A DNA stretch of 64,000 bases from Cryobacterium sp. Y82 (GTDB lineage Bacteria; Actinomycetota; Actinomycetes; Actinomycetales; Microbacteriaceae). The position numbers and the translations under genes are program-made. This document shows, in pieces, positions 18,560 through 27,501 of the stretch (position 1 is its first letter; each line of letters begins with the position of its first letter). Under the pieces are notes generated by a model. It ran no database searches, had not been told where the DNA came from, and was given only the letters and a program-made list of their open reading frames with translations. Location of the stretch: assembly GCF_002929495.1 (NCBI RefSeq), contig NZ_PJJJ01000029.1, forward strand, positions 62,001 to 126,000, read 5' to 3'.

Positions 18560-19063
18560 ATGAGCATTGAACACGATTTCTTCGGAATTCTCGGCGACGA
18601 AGACGAAGGAGAGGTGTACTGGTCGGACTCCGCCGAGCTCGGCGACCAGAGCGTCGAAATCGATCTCAATTCGCCCGATGAAGACTCGGTGACCGCCGAA
18701 GCGCTCGACATCGCTGCAGCGATGATCGGCTCGATGGAGGACCTCGACTCCCAGGTGCGCGAGTCCCTCGTGGCCGACCTGTCGGCTGAGGTGTCGGTGA
18801 CGAGCCAGTACATCGCTGAGCAGCTCGACGAGATGGACCAGGAGGCGATCGAAAACGCCATCATCTGGGATTCCGGCGACCAGCAGATCGACTTTCTGCG
18901 CTCGCTGCGCCTACAGCGCATCGGTTTTCACCCGCATCACGCCAGCAACGAGGCGCACTTCGCGGTGCTCGAGTACGCCATCAGTCCCGACGACACCGAC
19001 GGCCTGCTCGTCGTGACGATCGACGTGCACGGCGACACGGTCCTGGTGGCCCTCGACAGCTAA
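18560..19063 (+). CDS. Conserved hypothetical protein, DUF2004-like
   Basis: 167 residues, acidic, without signal peptide or membrane segment. The layout resembles the DUF2004 family: an N-terminal acidic part (FFGILGDEDEGEVYWS), a helical middle with Asp/Glu-rich repeats, and a C-terminal beta-rich part (HFAVLEYAISPD, then LLVVTIDVHGDTV). Function unknown. GAGG lies eight bases before the ATG, and the gene is 22 bases after ftsY, so it is probably co-transcribed. A strong bidirectional hairpin follows it. Confidence 0.75.
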   Translation: MSIEHDFFGILGDEDEGEVYWSDSAELGDQSVEIDLNSPDEDSVTAEALDIAAAMIGSMEDLDSQVRESLVADLSAEVSVTSQYIAEQLDEMDQEAIENAIIWDSGDQQIDFLRSLRLQRIGFHPHHASNEAHFAVLEYAISPDDTDGLLVVTIDVHGDTVLVALDS

Positions 19064-19085
19064 CTCGACCGGGCCCGGGCCCGGA

Positions 19086-19117
19086 AAGCGGGCCCATGAT
19101 CTATCATGGGCCCGCTT
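19086..19117. terminator. Bidirectional terminator
   Basis: A perfect 14-base stem (19086-19099 with 19104-19117) and a four-base loop between two convergent genes. It is flanked by A and T residues, so it can act on both strands. A second GC palindrome (GGGCCCGGGCCC) lies just before it at about 19070. Confidence 0.75.
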
Positions 19118-19158
19118 CCATAAGGTGAGCCGGGAGCGTGCGCGGGCTACGTGCCCGG

Positions 19159-20703
19159 CTACCCGAGGTGCACCGCGGCTCCCGCGCCGAGCAGCTCTTC
19201 CTCACGCGGGCGTACCAGAAAGAATGCAATGGGCGCCGCCGCGAAGATGATGATGGCCGCCCACAGAAAGACGGACTGGTAGCCGCTCACGAGCGCACCG
19301 AACTGTGCGGCCTGAGAGGGGACCTGGCCAACCGGATACGAACTCACGGCGGCCGTATAGAGCGCGGTGAACAGCGCGGTTCCAAGCGATCCGCCGACCT
19401 GCTGCATGGCCGTCACGGCTGCGCTCGCCGCGCCGGCGTCGTGTTCGGCAATTCCCGACAGGGCCACGTTTTGAAGCGGCACGAAGATCAGGGCGAGGCC
19501 CGCTCCGAGCAGAATGAGCCCCGGCAATACTTCCAATGCATAGTTGCCGTCCACAGTGATCTTAGTCAGCCAAAGTAGGCCAGCTGCGCCGACGACCGGT
19601 CCGACGGTCATCGGAATGCGCACGCCGGTGCGAGGCAGAAACTTTGACAGTAAACCTGCACCGATCATGATCGTCGCGGTCATCGGCAGGGAAGCGAGGC
19701 CAGACTGAATTGGCGAGTAGCCCAACACAATCTGAAAATAGAGCGTGAGAAAGAGCAGCCCGCCGAGCAGCGCAGCGCCGGAGAGCAAAGCGGTCAGAAA
19801 GGCCCCGCCGCGCACCCTGTTGACGATAATGCGCAACGGCAACAGCGGATGATTGGACCTACTCTCCACAAACACGAACAGCGCCAGCAGCACCAGTCCG
19901 AGCGGGAGGCAGACGAGCACCGGCCAGCTGCCCCAGCCATTTTCAGCCTGTGCGAAGCCGAAGACCAGGGATCCGAGACCGAACGCCACGAGAATAGCCC
20001 CCGGCACGTCGTAGCGCGTGTTGCCGTGTGCCTTACTCTCGCGGATCACTGGAAGGGCGGCCGCAATCGCGACGACGGCGATCGGCACGTTCACGTAGAG
20101 GCACCAGCGCCAGCTCGCGTATTCGGTCAGCACCCCGCCGAGAATGAGGCCGACGGCCGCGCCGCCACCGGCGATTGCTCCGTACACAGCGAAAGCCTTG
20201 ATCCGGTCCTTGCCGCCGGGAAAGTTCACGGTGAGCAGGGCGAGCGAGGCCGGAGCGAGCAATGCCGCGAACAGCCCCTGCAGACCACGGGCAGCGAGAA
20301 GTTCCCACGTGCTCTGCGCGGCGCCACCAAGGGCCGACGCGATGGCGAACCCGGCCATCCCCACGATGAAGGAGCGCTTACGCCCCCAGAAGTCAGCGAT
20401 GCGCCCGCCGAGCAGCAGGAGCGCGCCGAACACGAGTGAGTAGAGAGTAACGACCCAGGTGCGGTCGCCGTCGCTCATGCCGAGCGCGATCTGCGCCTGC
20501 GGAAGCGCGATATTCACAATGGTCCCGTCGAGCACGACGGTGAGCTGGGCGAGCGCGACAATGGCGAGCAGCCACCAGCGGCGCGGGTTGGCCTCGGCCC
20601 TCAGCGAGGCGTATGCGGCGCCCGCCGACGAGGGCGGCGTGGCCGGGGATTTAATCGTGTTGGCTGATTCGGGCGGAACGGTACTGCGTGGTGGGGTCGA
20701 CAT
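19159..20703 (-). CDS. MFS drug exporter, DHA2 (14-segment) family
   Basis: 514 residues with about 14 hydrophobic segments. Motif A is seen as GGRIADFWGRKRSF in the loop after segment 2, and motif C region as AVYGAIAGGGAAVGLILGG in segment 5. LTVVLDGTIVNIALP in segment 1 is the DHA2 D1 motif. It is a proton-coupled exporter, probably of drugs, dyes or a metabolite. It is transcribed divergently from a TetR gene, with a shared operator, the usual arrangement for a repressor-controlled efflux pump. TAAGGT lies seven bases before the ATG. Confidence 0.92.
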   Translation of the reverse strand: MSTPPRSTVPPESANTIKSPATPPSSAGAAYASLRAEANPRRWWLLAIVALAQLTVVLDGTIVNIALPQAQIALGMSDGDRTWVVTLYSLVFGALLLLGGRIADFWGRKRSFIVGMAGFAIASALGGAAQSTWELLAARGLQGLFAALLAPASLALLTVNFPGGKDRIKAFAVYGAIAGGGAAVGLILGGVLTEYASWRWCLYVNVPIAVVAIAAALPVIRESKAHGNTRYDVPGAILVAFGLGSLVFGFAQAENGWGSWPVLVCLPLGLVLLALFVFVESRSNHPLLPLRIIVNRVRGGAFLTALLSGAALLGGLLFLTLYFQIVLGYSPIQSGLASLPMTATIMIGAGLLSKFLPRTGVRIPMTVGPVVGAAGLLWLTKITVDGNYALEVLPGLILLGAGLALIFVPLQNVALSGIAEHDAGAASAAVTAMQQVGGSLGTALFTALYTAAVSSYPVGQVPSQAAQFGALVSGYQSVFLWAAIIIFAAAPIAFFLVRPREEELLGAGAAVHLG

Positions 20704-20728
20704 AGCTGCAACCTTATCGGCAAAACCG

Positions 20729-20744
20729 AACGAACTAGTTCGTT
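20729..20744. promoter_or_regulatory. TetR operator between exporter and regulator genes
   Basis: The perfect 16-base palindrome AACGAACTAGTTCGTT. It lies where both divergent promoters should have their -35 regions: the regulator's -10 (TATAGT, 20762-20767) and the exporter's -10 (TAAGGT on the - strand, 20711-20716) are both about 17 bases away. One bound repressor dimer could therefore silence both genes. Confidence 0.75.
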
Positions 20745-20774
20745 TTATGTGAATTGTTGGCTATAGTTGGGGGT

Positions 20775-21374
20775 ATGGCACGCAATGGAGCAGACCCCCA
20801 GACCCGCATTCTTGAGGCTGCGCGCGCAGAATTCGCCGCTTACGGCCTCGCCGGGGCGCGCATCGACCGCATCGCCAAGAATGCGTCGGCCAGCAAGGAA
20901 CGCCTCTACGCCTACTACTCCGATAAGAAACACCTCTTTCTCGAGGTTTTGGAGCTCAATCTGCGCGAGTTTACGAGCGACGCCGTACTGACCGACCACG
21001 ACGTACCGGCCTTCGCCGGGGCCTTGTTCGACCACACCGTGCAGCACGGCGACCATCTGCGCATGATCGACTGGGCGCGTCTCGAAACCGACGGTACCTG
21101 GCTGCCGGCCCTTGAAGTCATGCTGGGCTATCGAGACGAACAGGTGCGCCGCATCCGGTTGGCCCAGGCCGCCGGCCGGGTCGACGCATCGTGGGAGCCG
21201 GCCGAGCTCATGACCCTCGTCTTTGGCATCGCCTCCGCCTGGGTGCACGAGCCCGGCGTGGCACTGACAAACGCCGGCGGTTCCGACTCGGTGGCGATAG
21301 CAGCCCGACGTGCCAACGTCATCCGTGCGGTCGAACGGCTGGTCGCCCCGAGTGCAACTCCTGCGATCAGCTGA
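20775..21374 (+). CDS. TetR-family regulator of the MFS exporter
   Basis: 199 residues from the ATG at 20775; an upstream in-frame start would add seven residues but lies over the -10 box. The N-terminal helix-turn-helix is clear: RILEAARAEFAAYGLAGARI, then RIAKNASASKERLYAYYS, then DKKHLFLEVL. The C-terminal half resembles TetR_C domains of efflux regulators. It probably binds the palindrome at 20729-20744 and releases it on binding an exported compound. The -10 TATAGT is seven bases before the ATG, so the message is probably leaderless. Confidence 0.9.
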   Translation: MARNGADPQTRILEAARAEFAAYGLAGARIDRIAKNASASKERLYAYYSDKKHLFLEVLELNLREFTSDAVLTDHDVPAFAGALFDHTVQHGDHLRMIDWARLETDGTWLPALEVMLGYRDEQVRRIRLAQAAGRVDASWEPAELMTLVFGIASAWVHEPGVALTNAGGSDSVAIAARRANVIRAVERLVAPSATPAIS

Positions 21375-21438
21375 CGCCCGCCCGAATCGACACAACGTGC
21401 GCCGCAGCATCCGTTTAGAAGTAGCGGCGGCCACCGGT

Positions 21439-21444
21439 TAAACT
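21439..21444 (+). promoter_or_regulatory. -10 box of ffh
   Basis: TAAACT followed by nine bases and the ATG of ffh, which would leave a leader of only a few bases. Confidence 0.4.
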
Positions 21445-21453
21445 AAACGCATC

Positions 21454-23043
21454 ATGGCAACTTTTGGAAACCTCTCAGATCGTCTTGCCGAGACGTTCAA
21501 AAACCTCCGCACCAAGGGCAAGCTCAGCGCAGCGGATGTCGACGGCACCGTTCGTGAGATTCGCCGCGCGCTGCTCGACGCCGACGTCGCCCTCGAGGTC
21601 GTCAAGGATTTCACCGGCAAGGTGCGGGAGCGCGCCCTCGGCGACGAGGTCAGCAAGGCTCTGAACCCCGCCCAGCAGGTCGTGCAGATTGTCAATGACG
21701 AGCTCATCACCATTCTCGGCGGCCAGCAGCGCCGGCTGGAGTTCGCCAAGAAGCCGCCGACCATCATCATGCTCGCCGGACTGCAGGGAGCCGGTAAGAC
21801 CACCCTCGCCGGCAAGCTCGCCAAGTGGCTTGCCAAAGACGGCCACACCCCGCTGCTCGTCGCCGCTGACCTGCAGCGCCCCAACGCGGTCACCCAGCTC
21901 GAGGTCGTGGCCAGGCAGGCCGGCGTCGCCGTCTATGCACCTGAGCCCGGTAACGGCGTCGGCGACCCGGTCAAGGTCGCCCGCGATGGTGTGAAGTATG
22001 CCCTGCAGAAGGTGCACGACGTCGTCATCGTCGACACCGCGGGCCGGCTCGGCGTCGACGCCGAGCTCATGAAGCAGGCCGCCAACATTCGCAAGGCGAT
22101 CGATCCCGACGAGGTGCTCTTCGTCATCGACGCCATGATCGGCCAGGACGCTGTCGCCACGGCCAAGGCCTTCCAGGACGGCGTCGACTTCACCGGCGTC
22201 GTGCTCACCAAGCTCGACGGCGACGCCCGCGGTGGCGCGGCTCTCTCGGTCGCTTCGCTCACCGGGCGGCCGATCATGTTCGCCTCCACCGGTGAAGGGC
22301 TCGACGACTTCGAGCCGTTCCACCCCGACCGCATGGCCGGCCGCATCCTCGACCTCGGTGACATCCTCACCCTGATCGAGCAGGCGCAGGGCGCGTTCGA
22401 TGAGGACGAGGCCCGCAAGGTCGCCGAGAAGTTTGCGACCGACACCTTCACCCTCGACGACTTCCTCGGCCAGATGCAGCAACTGCGCAACATGGGTTCG
22501 ATCAAGAAGATGATGAGCATGTTGCCCGGGGCCGGCGCTATGAAGGCGCAGCTCGAGAACTTCGACGAGCGCGAGATCGTGCGCACCGAGGCCATCATCC
22601 AGTCGATGACCAAGCTCGAGCGCACCACTCCTAAACTGCTCAACGGCTCGCGCCGCCTGCGCATCGCCAAGGGCTCAGGCTCGAGTGTCACCGAGGTCAA
22701 CCAGCTCGTGCAGCGCTTCGAGCAGGCCGCCAAGATGATGAAGACGGTCGCCAAGGGCGGAATGCCCAACATTCCCGGCATGGGACCGATCCCCGGCGCC
22801 GGCTACGGCGGCAAGCCCAAGGTGGCACAGAAGAAGAAGGGCTCCAAGTCGGGAAACCCCGCCAAGCGCGCCGCCGAGAACGCCGCGATCGCCTCGGGAG
22901 TCAAACCCGCCGGTGAGACCGCTTCAGCGGATGCGCCAGGCTCGGGTTTCGGTCTCGGCTCCGGCGCCCAGCCCGGCAAGGGCAAGGCCGGCGGCCCCAC
23001 CGAAGAAGAAATGGCCGCGCTGCAAAAAATGCTCGGCCGGTAG
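21454..23043 (+). CDS. ffh: Signal recognition particle protein Ffh (SRP54)
   Basis: 529 residues. N domain at about 1-95, G domain with G1 GLQGAGKTTLAGK, ADLQRPNAVTQL, DTAGRLGVDAEL and TKLDGDARGGAALS, and a Met-rich M domain from about 325 (MQQLRNMGSIKKMMSML). The tail after about 435 is a Lys/Ala/Gly-rich low-complexity extension that is usual in actinobacteria. It binds signal sequences and the SRP RNA and pairs with FtsY at the membrane. The SRP RNA gene was not seen in this window. Confidence 0.97.
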   Translation: MATFGNLSDRLAETFKNLRTKGKLSAADVDGTVREIRRALLDADVALEVVKDFTGKVRERALGDEVSKALNPAQQVVQIVNDELITILGGQQRRLEFAKKPPTIIMLAGLQGAGKTTLAGKLAKWLAKDGHTPLLVAADLQRPNAVTQLEVVARQAGVAVYAPEPGNGVGDPVKVARDGVKYALQKVHDVVIVDTAGRLGVDAELMKQAANIRKAIDPDEVLFVIDAMIGQDAVATAKAFQDGVDFTGVVLTKLDGDARGGAALSVASLTGRPIMFASTGEGLDDFEPFHPDRMAGRILDLGDILTLIEQAQGAFDEDEARKVAEKFATDTFTLDDFLGQMQQLRNMGSIKKMMSMLPGAGAMKAQLENFDEREIVRTEAIIQSMTKLERTTPKLLNGSRRLRIAKGSGSSVTEVNQLVQRFEQAAKMMKTVAKGGMPNIPGMGPIPGAGYGGKPKVAQKKKGSKSGNPAKRAAENAAIASGVKPAGETASADAPGSGFGLGSGAQPGKGKAGGPTEEEMAALQKMLGR

Positions 23044-23077
23044 CATCCGATCCCCGACCCCCGCACTTATTCCTGGA

Positions 23078-23093
23078 CCGGGCCCTGGCCCGG
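23078..23093. terminator. GC hairpin after ffh
   Basis: CCGGGCC-CT-GGCCCGG, a 7-base stem about 35 bases after the ffh stop. The loop is minimal and there is no U-tract, so the terminator role is tentative. Confidence 0.35.
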
Positions 23094-23132
23094 AACGTGT
23101 ATCCAATCTGCTAACTGAGCGCGCGCACCGCG

Positions 23133-23223
23133 CATAACTCCTGCAAATCGTGACCGTTAGAATGCCGGGCCCAGCAAATTACTGGGACCCGCGATGATCG
23201 GCGAAGAAATTGCAGGAGTTATG
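23133..23223. repeat. Inverted repeat flanking a hairpin-forming spacer
   Basis: Arms CATAACTCCTGCAA (23133-23146) and TTGCAGGAGTTATG (23210-23223) are perfect 14-base complements, with weaker complementarity outside them. The 63-base spacer holds a smaller inverted repeat around GGGCCCAG and CTGGGACCC. It codes for nothing visible. It resembles a dispersed palindromic intergenic element, but copy number cannot be judged here. Confidence 0.55.
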
Positions 23224-23280
23224 GGCGTGCAGCGGTCTTCGTTCGGCGCGGGCGGTCGCGGCACGAATCGGTGGCGGTCC

Positions 23281-23286
23281 TAGGCT
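23281..23286 (+). promoter_or_regulatory. -10 box of the F420-type oxidoreductase gene, leaderless type
   Basis: TAGGCT, six bases, then ATG at 23293, the same hexamer and spacing as at ftsY. Confidence 0.45.
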
Positions 23287-23292
23287 GGGTAC

Positions 23293-24081
23293 ATGAGTTC
23301 AACGAGGAATCGGAAGGTGCGCATCGGCGTGCAGATCGCCCCGCAGCACGCCGAGTATGTCAAGATTCGGGACACGCTCACCGATGTCGAGGCGCGAGGC
23401 TTCGACGTCGCTTTCAACTGGGACCACTTCTTTCCGCTCACTGGCGCGCCCGACGGCCTGCACTTCGAATCGTGGACCATCCTCGCGGCCTGGGCCGAGC
23501 AGACGACGACAATCGAATTCGGCGCCCTGGTCAACTGCAACAGCTACCGCAACGCCGATCTGCAGGCCGACATGGCCCGCACGATCGACCACATCAGCGG
23601 CGCACGCTTCATCTTCGGAACCGGCGCCGGCTGGTTCGAGCGCGACTACCAGGAGTACGGCTACGAGTTCGGCACGCCTGGCACCCGCTTGAACGCCCTC
23701 GACGACAGTCTGAAGCGCATCGAGGCCCGCTGGGCCAAGATCAACCCGCCGCCGACCCGCGACATCCCGGTACTCATCGGCGGCGGCGGCGAGAAGAAAA
23801 CGCTGCGCATCGTCGCCCAGCACGCCGACATCTGGCACTCGTTCTCCAACCCCGAGGTACTCGAACATAAGCTTGGTGTGCTGGGAGCGTGGTGCGACGA
23901 GGTCGGCCGGGATATCGCCGAGATCGAAATCTCTACCGAGCTGCGCGGGCGTACCATCACTGACGCGGACGCACTCTACGACCTCGGTACCCGCTTGTTC
24001 ACCGTCGGAATCACCGGGCCGGACTACGACCTGGCCAAAGCCATCGACTGGCTGGCGTGGCGCGACAGCAAAAATGCCTGA
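23293..24081 (+). CDS. LLM-class F420-dependent oxidoreductase
   Basis: 262 residues of the luciferase-like TIM-barrel family. Typical stretches are IGVQIAPQHAEY at the N-terminus, GFDVAFNWDHFF after the second strand, FGALVNCNSYRNADLQADMA, the cofactor-site region FIFGTGAGWFERDYQEYGY, and VLIGGGGEKKTLRI. The GTGAGWFERDYQEYGY pattern is that of actinobacterial F420-dependent members rather than FMN monooxygenases. The substrate is unknown. Transcribed alone from its own leaderless promoter. Confidence 0.85.
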   Translation: MSSTRNRKVRIGVQIAPQHAEYVKIRDTLTDVEARGFDVAFNWDHFFPLTGAPDGLHFESWTILAAWAEQTTTIEFGALVNCNSYRNADLQADMARTIDHISGARFIFGTGAGWFERDYQEYGYEFGTPGTRLNALDDSLKRIEARWAKINPPPTRDIPVLIGGGGEKKTLRIVAQHADIWHSFSNPEVLEHKLGVLGAWCDEVGRDIAEIEISTELRGRTITDADALYDLGTRLFTVGITGPDYDLAKAIDWLAWRDSKNA

Positions 24082-24232
24082 TTAATATTCGGCCCCGAAG
24101 CCAGATGCCGAGGATGACGAAGACCGCTCGTTACCGTAGCCGATTGCGTAGTAGGTTCGCCAGAGTTAGACCGCTCAGGGCGTGAGAGTCGAACGTTACC
24201 CGTGTAGGTCATCCATTGAAAGGAACATACCC

Positions 24233-25051
24233 ATGAGCAAAACCTGGTTCATTACTGGCGCGTCCAAGGGCTTTGGCCGCGAGTGGACGGAAGCTGCGCT
24301 TGAGCGTGGCGACAGTGTCGCAGGCACCGCGCGAAAGCTGGAAACTCTCGCTGCTCTGGTTCAGAAGTACCCGGATACTTTTTTTCCGATTCGGCTCGAC
24401 GTTACGGACCGGGATGCGGATTTCGCGGCCGTGCAGAAGGCGGCCGAGCACTTCGGCCAGCTCGATATCGTCATCAATAACGCTGGGTACGGTCATTTCG
24501 GCATGGTCGAGGAGTTGACCGAAGACGAGGCTCGAGCGCAAATCGAGACGAACCTGTTCGGCGCGCTCTGGATCACACAGGCGGCGGTGCCCGTCATGCG
24601 AAAGCAGGGTTCGGGTCACATTATCCAGGTATCGAGTATCGGCGGTATCAGCGCCTTTCCCACCGTCGGTATCTACCATGCGTCGAAGTGGGCACTCGAG
24701 GGCTTTTCACAGTCACTCTCCCAGGAGGTTGCGGGCTTTGGTATCAACGTGACGCTGGTGGAACCCGGCGGATTCTCGACCGATTGGTCGGGTCCCTCCG
24801 CTTCGCGGAGCGAGGAGATGGCGGAGTACGCCGATGTGCGACAGGCGGCGGCGAGCCGTCCCTCTGCAAACGATCCCGGTGACCCCAAGGCCACCCGGGG
24901 CGCGATCCTCAAGGTCGTCGATGCAGAGAAGCCGCCACTGCGCATCTTTTTCGGCAAGGCACCCCTGGGCATTGCGACGAAGGACTACGAGTCGCGACTG
25001 GCGACGTGGAACGAATGGCAGCCGGTTTCGATCGAGGCACACGGCAACTGA
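24233..25051 (+). CDS. Short-chain dehydrogenase/reductase
   Basis: 272 residues. The start is the ATG at 24233 with AAAGGA about seven bases upstream. NADP-binding TGASKGFG at about 8-15, NNAGYG at about 80, catalytic Ser in VSSIGG and YxxxK in YHASK at about 150. The length and the C-terminal ILKVVDAEKPPLRIFFGKA stretch fit the classical SDR subgroup of uncharacterised oxidoreductases that often regulate or detoxify carbonyl compounds. The substrate cannot be inferred. The 150 bases before it hold no recognisable gene or hairpin. Confidence 0.9.
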   Translation: MSKTWFITGASKGFGREWTEAALERGDSVAGTARKLETLAALVQKYPDTFFPIRLDVTDRDADFAAVQKAAEHFGQLDIVINNAGYGHFGMVEELTEDEARAQIETNLFGALWITQAAVPVMRKQGSGHIIQVSSIGGISAFPTVGIYHASKWALEGFSQSLSQEVAGFGINVTLVEPGGFSTDWSGPSASRSEEMAEYADVRQAAASRPSANDPGDPKATRGAILKVVDAEKPPLRIFFGKAPLGIATKDYESRLATWNEWQPVSIEAHGN

Positions 25052-25087
25052 GTCTTTCGACGAGGTAGCCGACCGGAAGCGGGATTG

Positions 25088-25680
25088 TCAGGTGGAAGCC
25101 AGGTCGGCTGAGGTCTGTGCGGGATTCCAAACCGCTCGCTCGCGGTGGGCGAATTCGGCAAAGCGAATGGGTTTGCGGCCGAGCACCGCGCGCACCGTGT
25201 CGGTGAGCTCGGCCGCCATACCGAGGCGGGCCGTGGTGTAGGTCGCGGAAATGACTAAAACCATTCCCCATGGCATGCCGAAGGTGCGACGTGCGTGGCG
25301 GAGATAGCGCACGATGCCGGGCCGGGCATACCGAATGGAGCGGCCGAGTTCGGCCGTCAAGATCTGGGCGACCTGCTGGTAGATGAGTGCCTCACTCCCC
25401 GTTACGGTGTAGGCGGTGTCGGCGTGGGACGTTGGGTCGAGCAGGGCGACCGCGGCGATCGCACCGATGTCTTCCGCGTCGACAAATGCTGTCGCGCCCC
25501 GCCCGGCCGGAACGACGATCTCGTCACGATCACGAATGTCGGTCAGGTGAGTGGTGGAGAGGTTCTGGTGGAAAAACGAGGCGCGAACGAACGTCCAGGT
25601 GACCCCCGAGGCGCGAAGCGAGGCACGACGCGACCGACGTTGCCGTTCGCGCCGGTCACCAGGATGTGATCGTTCGACAT
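25088..25680 (-). pseudogene. NmrA-like NAD(P)-binding protein, internally deleted and frameshifted
   Basis: Two fragments of one family are joined out of frame. From the ATG at 25680 the frame reads ILVTGANGNVGR, the Rossmann start of an NmrA-type reductase, then becomes unrelated. In another frame, from about 25625, the sequence resumes at LRASGVTWTFVRASFFHQNL, normally about residue 115, and continues to a stop at 25088 with VDAEDIGAIAAVAL and other family landmarks. About 95-100 residues between these points are missing. The gene is therefore an internal deletion with a shift of frame. It is not expected to make an active enzyme. Confidence 0.8.
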
Positions 25681-25757
25681 TCGAAAACCTCTCGTGCTGC
25701 TTCCCTGCCCAAATGTTATCTGGCCTGGTCGCTCGCGCCGCCCGACTGAACAGCCCC

Positions 25758-26162
25758 TTAGCGCGCCCGCCGCAGGCGAATCGGACCCTTCGCGGTCGAT
25801 GGATCGACCACGGCGCCGCCCTGGGTGATCTGCAGTTCACCGCGGGCGACCATGCGGCGGGCGGCTCGTCTGGCCGGTTCCATAAGATCGCGCCATTCCT
25901 CGTCGCCGACTGCCCTCGCCGCATCGGACGGACAGATCGTGGCGGTCTGCGCCCGGGCAGCGAGCAGCGTGGTGATCGATTCTTCCAACCGGAGATCGGT
26001 TGCGGTGACCCCACGGTTACGGCACGAGTCCGAGCAGTACTTCACCGAATCCCAGTCGCGCGCCCACTTCGCGCGCCACTCGATCCGGCGCCCACACGAC
26101 GCGCAAGTCTTCTCCGGACCGCCATCCACAGGGGCCGAGTCGGCCCGTTGCCGGTGCGCCAT
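25758..26162 (-). CDS. DUF2256/DUF3253 zinc-ribbon protein
   Basis: 134 residues from the ATG at 26162, one base after the upstream stop. Residues about 20-50 form a DUF2256-like zinc ribbon: CASCGRRIEWRAKW, then KYCSDSCR. The C-terminal part (SITTLLAARAQTATICPSDAARAVG and the following stretch to ITQGGAVVDP) matches DUF3253, a winged-helix-like small domain. The function is unknown; a nucleic-acid binding role is plausible from the zinc ribbon. It is the second gene of a pair with the YbdK-type ligase. Confidence 0.75.
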   Translation of the reverse strand: MAHRQRADSAPVDGGPEKTCASCGRRIEWRAKWARDWDSVKYCSDSCRNRGVTATDLRLEESITTLLAARAQTATICPSDAARAVGDEEWRDLMEPARRAARRMVARGELQITQGGAVVDPSTAKGPIRLRRAR

Positions 26163-26163
26163 G

Positions 26164-27300
26164 CTAGCTCCCGAGCCCCTGCGCGAGTTCGTGGCTGAGC
26201 GCCGCAACGACCGCGGGCAGGCTGCCGCCCGAGGCAGCGGCCACGGCGAGCTGTCGCTGGTAGCTGCCGCCGTCGTCGATTATGCGGTGGAGACCCTGCA
26301 GCTCCGGCAGGCAGCCGAGCCGCTCGGCCACGGGGGAGAGGATCTCGATGAGGCGACGCACGTCATCCGTTACGAGGCACTCGTTGCCGGCCGCATCGAG
26401 GATGATCTCGGCGCCCAGCCCGTAGCGGGCCGCCCGCCATTTGTTCTCGCGCACGAACCACGGTTGCATGCGCGGTACGTCGTCTCCCGCATCGAGGCGG
26501 GTGGACATCCACTCGACCAGGCACTGGATGAACGCGGCGATTGCGCCGAGCTCCACGGTGGTCGAGACGCCGTCGCAGACCCGAATTTCGATTGTGCCCC
26601 AGCGCGGTGACGGGCGAATGTCCCAACGCACCTCTGTCACGTCGTCGATGATGCCGGTCACCGCCATGTCGTCGACGTAACGCTCCCAGGCGTCCCAGTC
26701 GGGCAGGTCCCAGGGCAGGCCGGCCGTCGGCAGTTGCTGGAACATGAGCGAGCGGTTGCTGGCGTAGCCGGTATCGACACCGGCCCAGAACGGGCTCGAG
26801 GCACTCAGTGCCTGCAGGTGAGGAACATAGGTCAGCAGGCCGTTCATAATGGGAATGACCTTGGCCTTGTCCTCGATGCCCACATGCACGTGGATGCCCC
26901 AGATCATCATGTTGCGACCCCACCACTGCGTTCGGTCAATGAGCCTGTGATAGCGCGCCTTGTCGGTGACGGTCTGGTCGAACCACTGCGCAAACGGATG
27001 CGAGCCGCTGCAGATCACGTCAACGCCGCGTCCTTCCAGGGCGCGGCGTACCTCGCTGAGCTGGCCGGCAACATCCGCTACGGCATGCCCGACGGTGTCG
27101 TGTACGCCGGAGACGAGCTCCACCGTATTGAGCAGCAGCTCACCGGTGATGGTGGGATGGGCCGCGCCGTCGGGGCAGCGCAGGGCGTCGAGCACCTCGT
27201 CGGCGATATTGACCAGGTCGCCGCTCGCGCGGTCGACGAGGGCGACCTCCCACTCGATGCCCACGGTGGAGCGGGCGGATCGGGCGAATTCGAGTGACAC
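26164..27300 (-). CDS. Carboxylate-amine ligase, YbdK/GCS2 family
   Basis: 378 residues. The GIEWEVALVD opening, the LLLNTVELVSG stretch, GRNMMIWGIHVHVGIED and the late WFVRENKWRAARYGL are hallmarks of the YbdK branch of glutamate-cysteine ligase family 2. These proteins have weak gamma-glutamylcysteine ligase activity and an unclear physiological role; gamma-glutamyl ligation to another amine is possible. A GTG start is preceded by AAGGAG at about six bases. It is transcribed divergently from rpsP. Confidence 0.9.
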   Translation of the reverse strand: MSLEFARSARSTVGIEWEVALVDRASGDLVNIADEVLDALRCPDGAAHPTITGELLLNTVELVSGVHDTVGHAVADVAGQLSEVRRALEGRGVDVICSGSHPFAQWFDQTVTDKARYHRLIDRTQWWGRNMMIWGIHVHVGIEDKAKVIPIMNGLLTYVPHLQALSASSPFWAGVDTGYASNRSLMFQQLPTAGLPWDLPDWDAWERYVDDMAVTGIIDDVTEVRWDIRPSPRWGTIEIRVCDGVSTTVELGAIAAFIQCLVEWMSTRLDAGDDVPRMQPWFVRENKWRAARYGLGAEIILDAAGNECLVTDDVRRLIEILSPVAERLGCLPELQGLHRIIDDGGSYQRQLAVAAASGGSLPAVVAALSHELAQGLGS

Positions 27301-27501
27301 GGGGTACTCCTTGGGTGGGCCGATGAAAGCGTAGACGGTCGATTATCACAATGCGGGCAATCTCTGACAGAATGATTAGTCGCGATCCGTTGTGCCCGAC
27401 CCTCTATCTCGGTGCAACGTGATCCTATAGAGCTTATGCCGAGTGTGCCCCCACGCTCACGGCCCAAGGTTCGCCAAACACCGAATCAACACTGGAGAAT
27501 T

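Noticed and set aside
24082..24232. Possible tRNA or small RNA between the F420-type gene and the SDR
   Set aside because: No cloverleaf arms, T-loop consensus or terminator could be found by eye.
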